Shown: one piece after another, positions 7,001-12,855 of the stretch
Layout of the letters: the number at the start of each line of letters is the position of its first letter
Position numbering within the stretch: the stretch's first letter is position 1
Assembly: GCA_026387165.1 (NCBI GenBank)
Contig: JAPLMG010000109.1
Span: 1 to 17,512, forward strand
Length of the DNA stretch: 17,512 bases
From: Candidatus Omnitrophota bacterium
Lineage (GTDB): Bacteria; Omnitrophota; Gorgyraeia; 2-01-FULL-45-10
Direction: 5' to 3'
Program-made: the position numbers and the translations under genes
The notes under the pieces: model-generated
What the model saw: the letters and a program-made list of their open reading frames with translations, nothing else
Told to the model about the DNA's origin: nothing
The model's database searches: none

Positions 7001-9580
7001 TCCTTTTGCGCTTTCATAGAAGGCCCAGCGGTATAGTATGGAATCCAGATATTGAAGATGCGGCGGAAGGGATGTTAATAACGCCCTCTCTATGACAGGG
7101 TTGCCTATCAGGTACCGGTCCTTAAATAATCTTGTTATCCACAATCCCGCGCCCCTGTACTTTTCTCTATCCTGGGGCTCTTTGCTGCGCGCCTGGTTGC
7201 GGCCAAGGGCGGAATAGACGGTATTGGCTGTAAGCGCTCCATCCCACAGAAGCCGCCTTTCGGCCCGCGCGTTCCATTCAGGCATGGAGCGCTCGGCCAA
7301 TTCGTGCCTGCCGTAGAGAGAGCGCGATACGGCGAGTATCAGCTGGGCCAGCGCCCGCTCGCGGACAGCCTTCTTTTTTCCGTCGATATCATTTTCATCT
7401 ATGCCATCGGTCGGCCTGGGATAAAGGTCCGTCTCGACATAATGTATTATGCCGCTTAGTTCACCTTTATCTTCATAGCTCCACAGTCCTTCGGCCTTTC
7501 TGACGAGGCTCATCCTTTTGGCGAAGAGATATGACGCGTATCGCTTAAGTTCGCTCAATAGCCCGCCATCGGCGTTTATCCATGCCAGAAACTCAGGTGA
7601 AGGCGGCGCGCAGCGCCGGGCCAGATCATTAAAGAAGTCTTTCAGGAGGCGCAGTGGTTTGACGCCTTCCTTTTCGTGCAGGCCCAGGAGCTGTCCGGTA
7701 AGTATGGCCGATATGGCCATCTGGGCCGCGTATGGATGGTCTAAGGGCGCCGGATCGAGGCCGTTATCTTTGAATATTATCTGTGCCTCCAAAAGCAGGC
7801 CTTTTAAAGAGAAGTATTCCGCGCGTTCTCCTGTTAACCCGGGAAGGACTTTAAAACCGACTTCACCCTTATGCCCAAGCTCCAGGCCGCGGTTAAGAAG
7901 CTCTCTGAATAACGGCAGTCCGGTTGGCCGCCCGATATCATCTAAGGCCTTCTCTTTATTGCCGCCCGGCGCTTTGGTGATCGCGTCCAGAAATTGCGCG
8001 GTGAATGTGATGCTCTCCGCTTCCGGCGGCATCTTTATTTCACCGCGATCGGCAAGATAATGAAATATCTCGTGAACAAGAGCCGGCCTTATCATAGCGC
8101 CGTCACTGAAGATGTGGGTCAATACCAGGTCTTCCCCTGCAATCTTGCAAGCGTATGCTCCAAGAGCCGCCGGTAATGATATGAGCTTATCTCGGTATGA
8201 TTCCCGGTGAATTGAAAAGTCGTCTTCGAGTGAATCTATAGGTATGAGGTTAGCAAAATGGTATGTTTTTATATCGGATGTGAGATCTTCCTTCATCGAT
8301 TGGCGAGCGGCCTCGTCATCATAAAGCTCATCTACAATATCAGTGATCGCGGTGTCTATCCCTGCGCGCGTCTTTTTGTCAAATTCCAGCGTCGCCAGCC
8401 CGGTGAGTTCTTTGCGAATCGCGGACGCGACTTCCGCCGCTGTGGTCATGGTATAGGCTTGGCCAAGGACAAAATCCGGGATCCTCCCGCTCTCGGCAAC
8501 TTCTTTCGCGAGCTTCGCTATCTTGTTGTCCTTAACGGTCTTCAAGTCCGTGCCTATCGTTTCAAGCAGGGCCAGCATCTGGCGATAGTGAAGCTTGAAG
8601 TCATCCGCCTTATTCTGGTCGGCGTCCGATATCAGCGCGAGGCGCAGTATATAATAGAGAGCGAATCTTTTCTCAAACGTACCAGACGCTGTGAATTTGA
8701 GATCCTTATTCAGGATGGAGATCTTCTCTTTTAGCGTCTTCGGGTTTTCCCGGGCAGGCTCGCCTGTTTTTGTGTCCGGCTTTTTCGGATGAGCGCTCAT
8801 AGGGCCGGCGTACCCTATATGGAGCGATTTCGTCACGGCAGTATTGAGCTCGCGTTCATCCCAGAAAGGAGCGTTGAAATAGTTGTGCCTGTTGGCCGCG
8901 AAAACAAGCTCGGCCTCCCTCGCGAAAGCCGATTCAGCCGCGCTCATACCGCCTTCATCGATGATACCCCCCCTTTTGAGCAATATAAGTTCAAAAGCGC
9001 TCGCCACGATATCGTTTAATAGAAGATCTCCGGTGGCAGGCCTCTTACGCGAAGAGCCGGGAAGATACTCGCTATAAGCGCCGATTATCTTTTTCTGTGA
9101 AAAAACGAGGGCCGCCATATCCGTATATCTGACGTGGTCGGTCGCCGCGATAACGCGCATAAGTTTTTCGACATTTTCATGGAGGACTACGCGGGTAAGC
9201 CTGAAAAGGACGCGAGTGACTGCCGGGGAAGCCTCCGCCTCTTTCAGGATCTCGGGTATGTCACGGGTCTCAAAAAGCTTTATAACGCTCGCGTCATTAT
9301 CAAATATGGACTTATCAACGAGGCAGCTGCCGTTTGGGAGAAGAAGCGCATCGGCAAAATGACGCTCAAGCAGCTCTTTTGCGCCCTCGCTTTCAGCGTA
9401 TGTTATGCGCGGGACATGAAGCGCGAAATATACAAGCCTTTGCGCGTTTCCGCCGCTCAAAGTAAGCCAGGGCGCGAGATTAGACGAGTTCTGATCTGCG
9501 AATAGATCTACCAGTATTGAGGTAGAAAGTAACGCGACCAGAGTAATCGTTGAAATAATCTTTCGAAGATATAAACGCAT
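1037..9580 (-). CDS. Giant exported VWA / tandem AAA+ / beta-propeller protein
   Basis: 2847 codons. ATG at 9580 with a weak AAGG 8-9 nt upstream and a good promoter. Visible domains: signal sequence at residues 1-29 (basic MRLYLRK, then a hydrophobic core); HEIFH zinc-metallopeptidase motif with H503, E504 and H507; a Gly/Gln/Pro-rich linker near 1000-1030; a charged coiled coil at about 1030-1280; a CobT-like VWA domain at about 1420-1610 with complete MIDAS (D1428, S1430, S1432, T1516, D1549); AAA+ 1 with Walker A at 1747-1754 (GETGLGKG) and Walker B D1816-E1817 in a GGWVVLDE context; AAA+ 2 with Walker A GEQETGKS at 2127-2134 and Walker B E2203-E2204; a coiled coil at about 2610-2700; and 2.5 YVTN-type propeller repeats of 49 residues. 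VWA plus AAA+ pairing is known from midasin, CobS/CobT, CbbQ/CbbO and MoxR systems, where it drives ATP-dependent remodelling or metal insertion. Fusion into one apparently exported chain is unusual. The substrate is unknown. The C-terminus stops in mid-repeat, so this is probably a truncated reading. Confidence 0.95.
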   Translation of the reverse strand: MRLYLRKIISTITLVALLSTSILVDLFADQNSSNLAPWLTLSGGNAQRLVYFALHVPRITYAESEGAKELLERHFADALLLPNGSCLVDKSIFDNDASVIKLFETRDIPEILKEAEASPAVTRVLFRLTRVVLHENVEKLMRVIAATDHVRYTDMAALVFSQKKIIGAYSEYLPGSSRKRPATGDLLLNDIVASAFELILLKRGGIIDEGGMSAAESAFAREAELVFAANRHNYFNAPFWDERELNTAVTKSLHIGYAGPMSAHPKKPDTKTGEPARENPKTLKEKISILNKDLKFTASGTFEKRFALYYILRLALISDADQNKADDFKLHYRQMLALLETIGTDLKTVKDNKIAKLAKEVAESGRIPDFVLGQAYTMTTAAEVASAIRKELTGLATLEFDKKTRAGIDTAITDIVDELYDDEAARQSMKEDLTSDIKTYHFANLIPIDSLEDDFSIHRESYRDKLISLPAALGAYACKIAGEDLVLTHIFSDGAMIRPALVHEIFHYLADRGEIKMPPEAESITFTAQFLDAITKAPGGNKEKALDDIGRPTGLPLFRELLNRGLELGHKGEVGFKVLPGLTGERAEYFSLKGLLLEAQIIFKDNGLDPAPLDHPYAAQMAISAILTGQLLGLHEKEGVKPLRLLKDFFNDLARRCAPPSPEFLAWINADGGLLSELKRYASYLFAKRMSLVRKAEGLWSYEDKGELSGIIHYVETDLYPRPTDGIDENDIDGKKKAVRERALAQLILAVSRSLYGRHELAERSMPEWNARAERRLLWDGALTANTVYSALGRNQARSKEPQDREKYRGAGLWITRLFKDRYLIGNPVIERALLTSLPPHLQYLDSILYRWAFYESAKGSLADPRLVSEKVKEALTLTQGSARAPGWEALMFHPGQLKDDEIVAIIRDKMLPAYERLYDDAVKEAERKAAYEKMLKEEKAEDMRKAIDQLTEQELDNIDKYLGGLSDPEREEIKERAKEEMEKALQEYMEKSQGREMPFMDETPKDGASGESAKQGMGQSKPGEGRPGQGKPGAGTARGGSEGVSGSISSIKDRMNALEKNIDKLSGHLEEAESKTGDAGELSKGIQDAPAKDRKDDAGKIDGLAEEIQADVNASLQNGRDIEAAADKIHDGAVGAADKLPQGKAADDARKDSEGLAGDSAGLKERLERLQEAANRLKSIAGRLNDTVSGAEVDESHVRGQSDAISETIGRMKDLIKDIKENGGDIERTLSKLEEDLKQLEAAARDMDKRKRSAKEDKDGAAQSEGARQDGGNKDAGAVTTATKPSDIAPTEKTLEGLADIARKCGSDLSEKNTADKPIGRSSIFDKRFLDGLDQEEAQRDRLREPLTDKEQKLYDRWMEATKPVIAGMTNDLRARLNIPNVGIEIESGQWTGPKLKDLVKGVMGLPPFAKRHEKEPRRVKITLLVDRSGSMTGDRIKYAALTVFTLLNTVFNLNEELERLGFDPVEFETGLFTTADKMNEDLQISHETVAAKPHICRERLIFNIMSKITAGGGTNDVSALGRYVTRMIESPDRGTDRSYRIFVSIGDANLGTDSNISDIQAIIRHAKESGVHIFGVSVGNDDARRHMKKVYGPDNSILPNSLSDLPGDIMRKINECIPMPRRTAGISQYLASYLPWAFPLALGFDRIIEAASKFLLSTNFNNAAKTRALEKIDGYRHFYIEKSADKEYLVFIKDGVPERRWQRGAGGAYVPQVKVPDIDTNEELILSILNAQEDFGRDHLIELIGETGLGKGEILRSAAHLLNEEHYFIAGNEDMEVEDLSETRSLGNAAAGVSGYEPSIIAQVQHNGGWVVLDERNKIPAKVLNQLKSHLSGGNHVWNEKDDKGNSVKRTIPNHPRARIFSTINPHRAGIQSVAGILDQAMQRRVKRIEFTWLPPEEETRMQSSYAREFAVSNGVEYSPQLKTDIENMIDRLVRIATKERLRFAGYNASQIGKIIKDWRLLKDKSFNPAGKRGEYLKRPPSPRVIKSVIRHMILYPEDLKYRPWSVILRYYNYEAENDKLNTFSNVINDFAAEGIVDDPSVPPLKLDASSFAVDDGHLIIRPLSAPGVEGVWDTIRVPLSLSAAIRSGELPERVKFWIRTPQNALMLYHALQSIELGRDIIFVGEQETGKSKLAEAIAELLSGTELEIQPITFSTSKEDITFTPQIGEDGAKAFQSGYKAQRLPRAMDDGKGRGKILIMEETTQGRPGIIGLLNEVAERGELPYPFSKKVIRKQPGFAIIHTINPPTKDYDVSAFSDEFLERHTIMGFTPLAPGQSYGYISDASKMGGLQAHPRLIGEIERDNSGNEVLINGRPKYKGILGIEQYIRDLRAKDPALFPRAPGVGTNMNFAVAIRNNYEFYRSYYGLNSQGTLMKIFTELFTLDGPEEKAREWHKQIKAAFVYAGLWTDEAGKDAVNEYLRGEDVLVEGLPVLRKPDTGSDDLDRMLKYIQENTRGVRFKEMLGAVNKRCGELYDDMAWAKLGFGEKIEKVHTLKEIYQVVRAILRERPADMYDAEDRKKFELISENIVSNLLIKKNWPDEALTAEYAKDEFVKRCVDVVSCGDMEIDDMIGKIALFSDNEDYAGEIYQKLQSSLRARMNTSVSRTLSEDSLKNSAILDKARAALAVIASEAKQSKKDIQSLIEEIAAYLQKIAADRAAGKGASGKDIAARLAEVNMRINDARSKLEDAIAKASELQAPSLNDLDLEKTRLALTIGEGKDIDTPLSSPRGVSFSSDGKSIAVANNSNNTVSIIDLKTRSLVLTIGEGKDIDTLLYNPNGVSLSADGKSIAVANTGNNTVSIIDLKTTTLALTIGEGKDIDTPLSSPRDVSFSSDGKRARFTRAPR
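1070..1475 (-). repeat. 147-bp tandem YVTN propeller repeats, array A
   Basis: Near-identical units recur every 147 bp, with the landmark gcctattgtaag at 1133, 1280 and 1427. Each encodes 49 residues with the pattern LTIGEGKDIDTPLSSP, GVSFSSDGK, SIAVANNSNN, TVSIIDLKT. This is the YVTN/surface-layer type of beta-propeller blade. The high nucleotide identity points to recent tandem duplication. Only two complete blades and one half blade are present, fewer than a closed propeller needs. Confidence 0.85.
1670..1697 (-). repeat. In-frame fragment of a dispersed palindromic repeat inside the giant gene
   Basis: On the minus strand this 28-bp piece starts CGTCATTGCGAGCG and ends AAGCAATCT. It matches one end of the element at 12779-12855 (CGTCATTGCGAG... 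with AAGCAATCTC). It is read in frame as VIASEAKQS around residues 2628-2637, within the second coiled coil of the giant protein. The flanking coding sequence stays open on both sides. Confidence 0.7.
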
Positions 9581-9618
9581 ATTTTTTGCCTTTTTGTTGC
9601 TTTAATGTTATGGATATG

Positions 9619-9646
9619 AGTATACCATCGCTTGTAGTATATTCAA
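9619..9646 (-). promoter_or_regulatory. Sigma-70-type promoter of the giant gene
   Basis: Read on the minus strand: -35 box TTGAAT (9646-9641), a 16-nt spacer, and -10 box TATACT (9624-9619). Transcription would start near 9612, giving a leader of about 32 nt before the ATG at 9580. A short dyad, CTTG...CAAG (9631-9647), overlaps the spacer and -35 region and could be an operator, which is speculative. The promoter suggests the giant gene is a separate unit from nrdR, although I see no terminator in the 143-bp gap. Confidence 0.55.
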
Positions 9647-9723
9647 GTAATAATTCTAACTTTTTTATGTCCTAATTTTGATTACTTGGCTTTGGATAGT
9701 TCGATGTGGGTACTTGTGCGGAC

Positions 9724-10173
9724 TTATTTTAAGAAAGTCTTTAATTCCTTCATGAACTGACCTACATCCCGGAACTGCCTGTAGACCGAGGCGAACCTCA
9801 CGTAGGCTATCTCATCTATACCGTGCAGGCCCTTCATGACGAGCTCACCGATATCTTTCGAGGCTACTTCCTTCTCGTGCTTCTTCTCTAATTGTCTCTC
9901 TATCTCGTCGACTAACTTTTCGGCGCGCTTCATACTGACCGGCCTCTTCTCGCACGCGACGAGAATGCCGTTCATCAGTTTCTCTCTGTCGAAGGCCTCG
10001 CGCCTGCCGTCCTTCTTTCTTACCATGAGAGGGATCCGCTCGACGTATTCGTAGGTCGTGAAGCGGCGCTTGCATTTCAGGCACTCGCGCCTGCGCCGAA
10101 CGTTCGAGGCGTTGCGCGACATGCGGGAGTCTATTACGCTGTCTTTTTTATTGCCGCAGTATGGGCATCTCAT
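9724..10173 (-). CDS. nrdR: Transcriptional repressor NrdR
   Basis: 149 residues, the normal NrdR length. NrdR binds NrdR boxes upstream of ribonucleotide reductase genes and responds to ATP/dATP through an ATP-cone domain. The sequence shows an N-terminal zinc ribbon with C3-x2-C6 and C31-x2-C34, the SNVRRRRECLKC / FTTYE signature, and an ATP-cone region beginning near KKDGRREAFDREKL with KRPVS and the VRFASVYRQF ending typical of the family. The ATG at 10173 directly abuts the stop of the lipoprotein-like ORF, so translation may be coupled. Its place just after a dCMP deaminase fits a deoxynucleotide theme. No ribonucleotide reductase gene or obvious NrdR box is visible in the window. Confidence 0.95.
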   Translation of the reverse strand: MRCPYCGNKKDSVIDSRMSRNASNVRRRRECLKCKRRFTTYEYVERIPLMVRKKDGRREAFDREKLMNGILVACEKRPVSMKRAEKLVDEIERQLEKKHEKEVASKDIGELVMKGLHGIDEIAYVRFASVYRQFRDVGQFMKELKTFLK

Positions 10174-10437
10174 TTAAAACTGGCTTCTCATCTTTGCGAC
10201 GCCAAAGTCGTTCATGCTCGCAGAGGTGCTTTTGTTTAAATAGAGCTCGCCGTCTTTCAGCGGCACGCTTTGGCATCCCGCCAGGGTAAGGCATAAAAAA
10301 AGCACAATTATTGTCATGCCCGCGAAAGCATGCCCTGAGCGAAGTCGAAGGGCGGGCATCCATTTATTTAGATTCCCGATTGAAGCATTCGGGAATGACA
10401 ACAAGTCACGGACATAACGCAATTTACGACCTTTCAT
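10174..10437 (-). CDS. Small lipoprotein-like protein with a repeat element in its signal region
   Basis: The C-terminal part contains a lipoprotein signal core and lipobox (IIVLFLCLTLAGC) followed by about 32 residues (QSVPLKDGELYL...). This would give a very small lipid-anchored envelope protein of unknown function. Three in-frame starts are possible. ATG 10437 forms an ATGA overlap with the comEB stop (87 aa). ATG 10359 gives a 29-residue signal containing arginines. ATG 10317 gives 47 aa but lacks a positive n-region. The codons between about 10311 and 10401 come from an inverted-repeat element. I therefore suspect the ancestral gene started at 10437 (MKGRKLRYV) and was interrupted in frame by the element. 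No clear ribosome site supports any start. The region could also be a decayed gene. Confidence 0.45.
   Translation of the reverse strand: MKGRKLRYVRDLLSFPNASIGNLNKWMPALRLRSGHAFAGMTIIVLFLCLTLAGCQSVPLKDGELYLNKSTSASMNDFGVAKMRSQF
10311..10401. repeat. 91-bp MITE-like inverted-repeat element
   Basis: The ends are inverted: TTGTCATGCCCG at 10311-10322 against CGGGAATGACAA at 10390-10401, with one mismatch. Inside are two further stems: TGCCCGC 10317-10323 with GCGGGCA 10352-10358, and ATTCCCGA 10372-10379 with TCGGGAAT 10389-10396. No transposase is encoded and no clear target duplication is visible. It lies between comEB and nrdR and overlaps the 5' part of the lipoprotein ORF. Confidence 0.75.
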
Positions 10438-10874
10438 TTTACTATGCGGACTTTGACTTTTGCTTCGCGTAATATCTGGCGCGCCATCGGATCGGGATAA
10501 TCGCCCCTTATCACGATCTCCTTTATGCCGGCGTTGATGACCATCTTGGCGCATATTATGCAGGGCTGCGTTGTGGAATATAGTACCGCGTCTTTTAAGC
10601 TCGTGCCATGGAGGGCGGCCTGTAGAAAAGCGTTCTGTTCGGCGTGCAGGCCCCTGCAGAGTTCGTGCCTCTCGCCTGAAGGAACTTTTAGCTTCTCGCG
10701 CATGCATCCGGCTTCACTGCAATGAGCGATCCTCGACGGAGCGCCGTTATATCCGGTGGCCAGCATCCTCTTGTCTTTAACGAGCACCGCGCCTACTCTG
10801 CGCCTCAAACAGGTCGAACGTTTTGATACGAGATCCGCTATGTCTAAAAAATACTCATCCCAACTGGGACGCAT
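10434..10874 (-). CDS. comEB: dCMP deaminase (ComEB-type cytidine/deoxycytidylate deaminase)
   Basis: 146 residues. It converts dCMP to dUMP, feeding thymidylate synthesis in the cytoplasm. The zinc site is clear: H77-A-E79 (LHAEQNA) with the catalytic Glu, and P104-C105-x2-C108. The N-terminal RPSWDEYF, the STCLRRRVGAVLVKD and TGYNGAP segments are family signatures. I place the start at ATG 10874 because the family begins at RPSWDEYF. An upstream ATG at 10919 overlaps the glyA stop as TAATG, but the 15 extra residues are encoded by a low-complexity ACGAAATACGA repeat. It sits directly downstream of glyA; the serine hydroxymethyltransferase product, methylene-THF, is the co-substrate of thymidylate synthase, so the two fit functionally. 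The ribosome site is weak. Confidence 0.93.
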   Translation of the reverse strand: MRPSWDEYFLDIADLVSKRSTCLRRRVGAVLVKDKRMLATGYNGAPSRIAHCSEAGCMREKLKVPSGERHELCRGLHAEQNAFLQAALHGTSLKDAVLYSTTQPCIICAKMVINAGIKEIVIRGDYPDPMARQILREAKVKVRIVK

Positions 10875-10880
10875 GTCCGT

Positions 10881-10918
10881 CGTTCGTATCTCGTATTTCG
10901 TATTTCGTTTTGTTCGCA
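10881..10918. repeat. Short direct repeats of TACGAAATACGA type
   Basis: On the minus strand the glyA-comEB gap holds consecutive variants of ACGAAATACGA and ACGAGATACGA. If translated in the comEB frame they read RNTKYEIRT. This is a simple, probably dispersed repeat that fills the whole gap between the glyA stop and the likely comEB start. Confidence 0.6.
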
Positions 10919-12178
10919 TTATTTTTCAAGTCTCCTGATCAAGCCCTTATACAGCGGAAATTTTTTTACAAGAGCGCTGACTTCTTTACGGACATGTCCG
11001 ATATTCTTTTCATCGCCGGGGCTGGTCAGGACTTTATCTATAAGCTCGGCTATTTTTTTCATCTGGGGCTCCTTCATCCCGCGCGTCGTAACAGCCGGTG
11101 TACCGATACGGATACCGCTGGCGACAAAGGGAGATAGTTTGTCGTAAGGGATAAGGTTTTTGTTGACAGTGATGCCGGTCCTGTCCAAAACGGCGGCCGC
11201 TTCTTTCCCCGTGATATTCTTGCTTGTCAGGTCGACTAAGAATAGATGCGTATCCGTTCCGCCCGCGACGATCCTGTACCCTAACTTTGCCATTTCGAGG
11301 GAGAGGGCCTTGGAATTTTTCAGGATCTGCGACTGATATTTTTTGAATCCGGGCTCGAGCGCCTCTTTGAAGCATACGGCCTTCGCCGCTATAACATGCA
11401 TCAGCGGCCCGCCCTGCAGTCCCGGGAAGATCTGGCTGTCTATCTTTTTGGCGAACTCTTTTCTGCACATTATCAACCCGCCCCTCGGGCCCCTTAATGT
11501 TTTGTGAGTGGTCGAAGTCACAAATTCGGCATATTCCATGGGGCTTTGATGAAGCCCCGCCGCGACGAGCCCGGCTATATGGGCTATGTCCACAAATATA
11601 AAAGCCCCTACCGCGTCGGCGATGCTTCTGAATTTTTTAAAATCTATCGCTCTCGGGTATGCCGATGCCCCTACGAGTATCATCTTTGGCTTGCTCTCCT
11701 TGGCAAGCTCCATGATCTGGCCGTAGTCGAGCGCCTCCGTCTTTCTATCCACGCCGTACGGTGCCATCTTAAAGAGCCTTCCTGAAAAATTATGAGGATG
11801 GCCGTGTGAAAGGTGCCCCCCGCAAGCCAGATCCATCGCCATAACGGTATCGCCCGGCTCCAGCATAGCGAAGTAGACGGCCATATTCGCCTGCGTGCCC
11901 GAGTGAGGCTGCACATTCACATGCTCCGCGCCAAAAAGTTTTTTTGCCCTGGCGATCGCCAGGCGCTCGACGTCGTCTACGAATTCACAGCCGTTATACC
12001 ACCTCGCTTCGGGATAACCTTCGGCATATTTATTGGTAAGGACGGAGCCCTGGGCCTCCAGGACGGCCTCGCTCACGAAATTTTCACTGGCTATCAACTC
12101 TATATTATCGTTCTCGCGCTTCGCTTCGCTCAGGATGGCGTTATAAACTTCCCGGTCTTGTTTCTTTAGAATGTTCAT
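10919..12178 (-). CDS. glyA: Serine hydroxymethyltransferase
   Basis: 419 residues, full length for bacterial GlyA. It is a PLP enzyme that interconverts serine and glycine with transfer of a one-carbon unit to tetrahydrofolate. Diagnostic segments are NIELIASENF, the substrate-loop YAEGYPEARWYNGC, HSGTQAN in the PLP pocket, and the Schiff-base lysine K226 in the STTHKTLRGPRGG motif. The C-terminal GTPAVTTRGM is also conserved. The ATG at 12178 is preceded by AAGGA about 9 nt upstream. That ribosome site lies at the edge of the hairpin element between rpiB and glyA. One-carbon units from GlyA would serve the purine genes upstream and thymidylate synthesis downstream. Confidence 0.97.
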   Translation of the reverse strand: MNILKKQDREVYNAILSEAKRENDNIELIASENFVSEAVLEAQGSVLTNKYAEGYPEARWYNGCEFVDDVERLAIARAKKLFGAEHVNVQPHSGTQANMAVYFAMLEPGDTVMAMDLACGGHLSHGHPHNFSGRLFKMAPYGVDRKTEALDYGQIMELAKESKPKMILVGASAYPRAIDFKKFRSIADAVGAFIFVDIAHIAGLVAAGLHQSPMEYAEFVTSTTHKTLRGPRGGLIMCRKEFAKKIDSQIFPGLQGGPLMHVIAAKAVCFKEALEPGFKKYQSQILKNSKALSLEMAKLGYRIVAGGTDTHLFLVDLTSKNITGKEAAAVLDRTGITVNKNLIPYDKLSPFVASGIRIGTPAVTTRGMKEPQMKKIAELIDKVLTSPGDEKNIGHVRKEVSALVKKFPLYKGLIRRLEK

Positions 12179-12195
12179 CTTTTATTTTCCTTCAT

Positions 12196-12255
12196 CCTTC
12201 GACGCGCTCCCTGAGTCTGTCGAAGGGTCGCTTGCTCAGGATGACCCTGAGCAAG
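12196..12255. repeat. Paired palindromes at the rpiB-glyA junction
   Basis: There are two perfect hairpins: CTTGCTCAGG (12231-12240) pairs with CCTGAGCAAG (12246-12255) across a 5-nt loop, and CCTTCGAC (12196-12203) pairs with GTCGAAGG (12219-12226). Neither is followed by a T-run on the minus strand, so they are not classic terminators. The rpiB stop codon lies inside the first hairpin. They resemble REP-type extragenic palindromes and could protect mRNA ends or attenuate read-through to glyA. Confidence 0.7.
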
Positions 12256-12730
12256 GCCGTTGTTTATCGGCAGGCCGCGTCGAACGGGTCAGTTTCAATT
12301 CTATCTCCTTTATCTGCTTCACTCGCCTTTCATGGCGGTCACCCAACGGCTCGGCGGTAAGCCAGATCTTGAGCATATCCAGAGCCTGTTTAAAATCGGA
12401 ATAACTGGCGGCGAAGACTATGACATTGCAGTTATTATGCTCCCTCGCGGTTTTTGCCATCTCTTTGTCATAACACGCGGCAGCTCTAACGCCATGAACT
12501 TTGTTCGCTATTATCGCCATGCCCACGCCCGTCCTGCATATCAGTATGCCACTGTCGGCCTTACCGTCTCCGACGGCCTTAGCCACATCGAAGCCGATCA
12601 GCGGATAGTCGCAAGACTCTTTAGAGTGCGTTCCCAGATCGTCTATTTTATATTTTTCTTCCTTAAGGTATTCGATGAGCTTGCTCTTCAGCTCGTAGCC
12701 GCCGTGATCGCTTCCTATCGCTATCTTCAT
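12236..12730 (-). CDS. rpiB: Ribose-5-phosphate isomerase B
   Basis: 164 residues, RpiB/LacAB family; isomerises ribose-5-phosphate and ribulose-5-phosphate. It shows GSDHGG at 6-11 (D8, H9), the catalytic Cys65 in CRTGVGM, T67 and G68 of the phosphate-binding loop, H98 in REHNN, and the C-terminal GDRHERRV that binds phosphate. Two departures from the usual pattern are R66 where Gly is typical (CGTG) and FAAS after the REHNN segment where LGAR is common. The last 10-15 residues (RPADKQRPCSGSS) look non-native, because the final codons and the stop lie in a palindromic repeat. The strong ribosome site AAGGAG lies 7-8 nt before ATG 12730. It follows the phosphatase gene and precedes glyA, as in Firmicute clusters. 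Confidence 0.93.
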   Translation of the reverse strand: MKIAIGSDHGGYELKSKLIEYLKEEKYKIDDLGTHSKESCDYPLIGFDVAKAVGDGKADSGILICRTGVGMAIIANKVHGVRAAACYDKEMAKTAREHNNCNVIVFAASYSDFKQALDMLKIWLTAEPLGDRHERRVKQIKEIELKLTRSTRPADKQRPCSGSS

Positions 12731-12778
12731 CCCGTTACTCCTTCTATAATTCAGACCGTGTCACAATGATAAAAACAC

Positions 12779-12855
12779 CGTCATTGCGAGGGCCGAAGGC
12801 CCGAAGCAATCTCTAGCCAGAGATTGTTTCGTCGCTATCGCTCCTCGCAATGACG
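12779..12855. repeat. 77-bp MITE-like palindrome (CGTCATTGCGAG family)
   Basis: It has perfect 12-bp terminal inverted repeats: CGTCATTGCGAG (12779-12790) and CTCGCAATGACG (12844-12855). Internal stems are CAATCTCT (12807-12814) with AGAGATTG (12819-12826) and the GGGCC/GGCCC pair near 12790-12802. It has no coding capacity. The phosphatase gene runs into it and stops in its centre. A related half-copy lies inside the giant gene at 1670-1697. Confidence 0.85.

Noticed and set aside
9581..9723. Terminator after nrdR or NrdR-box pair before the giant gene
   Set aside because: I found no hairpin with a T-run, and the short dyad near 9631-9647 does not match the NrdR box pattern well enough.
10174..10707. 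Long minus frame of 177 codons spanning comEB and the lipoprotein
   Set aside because: The upstream part is an out-of-frame shadow of the dCMP deaminase; only the part after 10437 has a plausible signal and lipobox.
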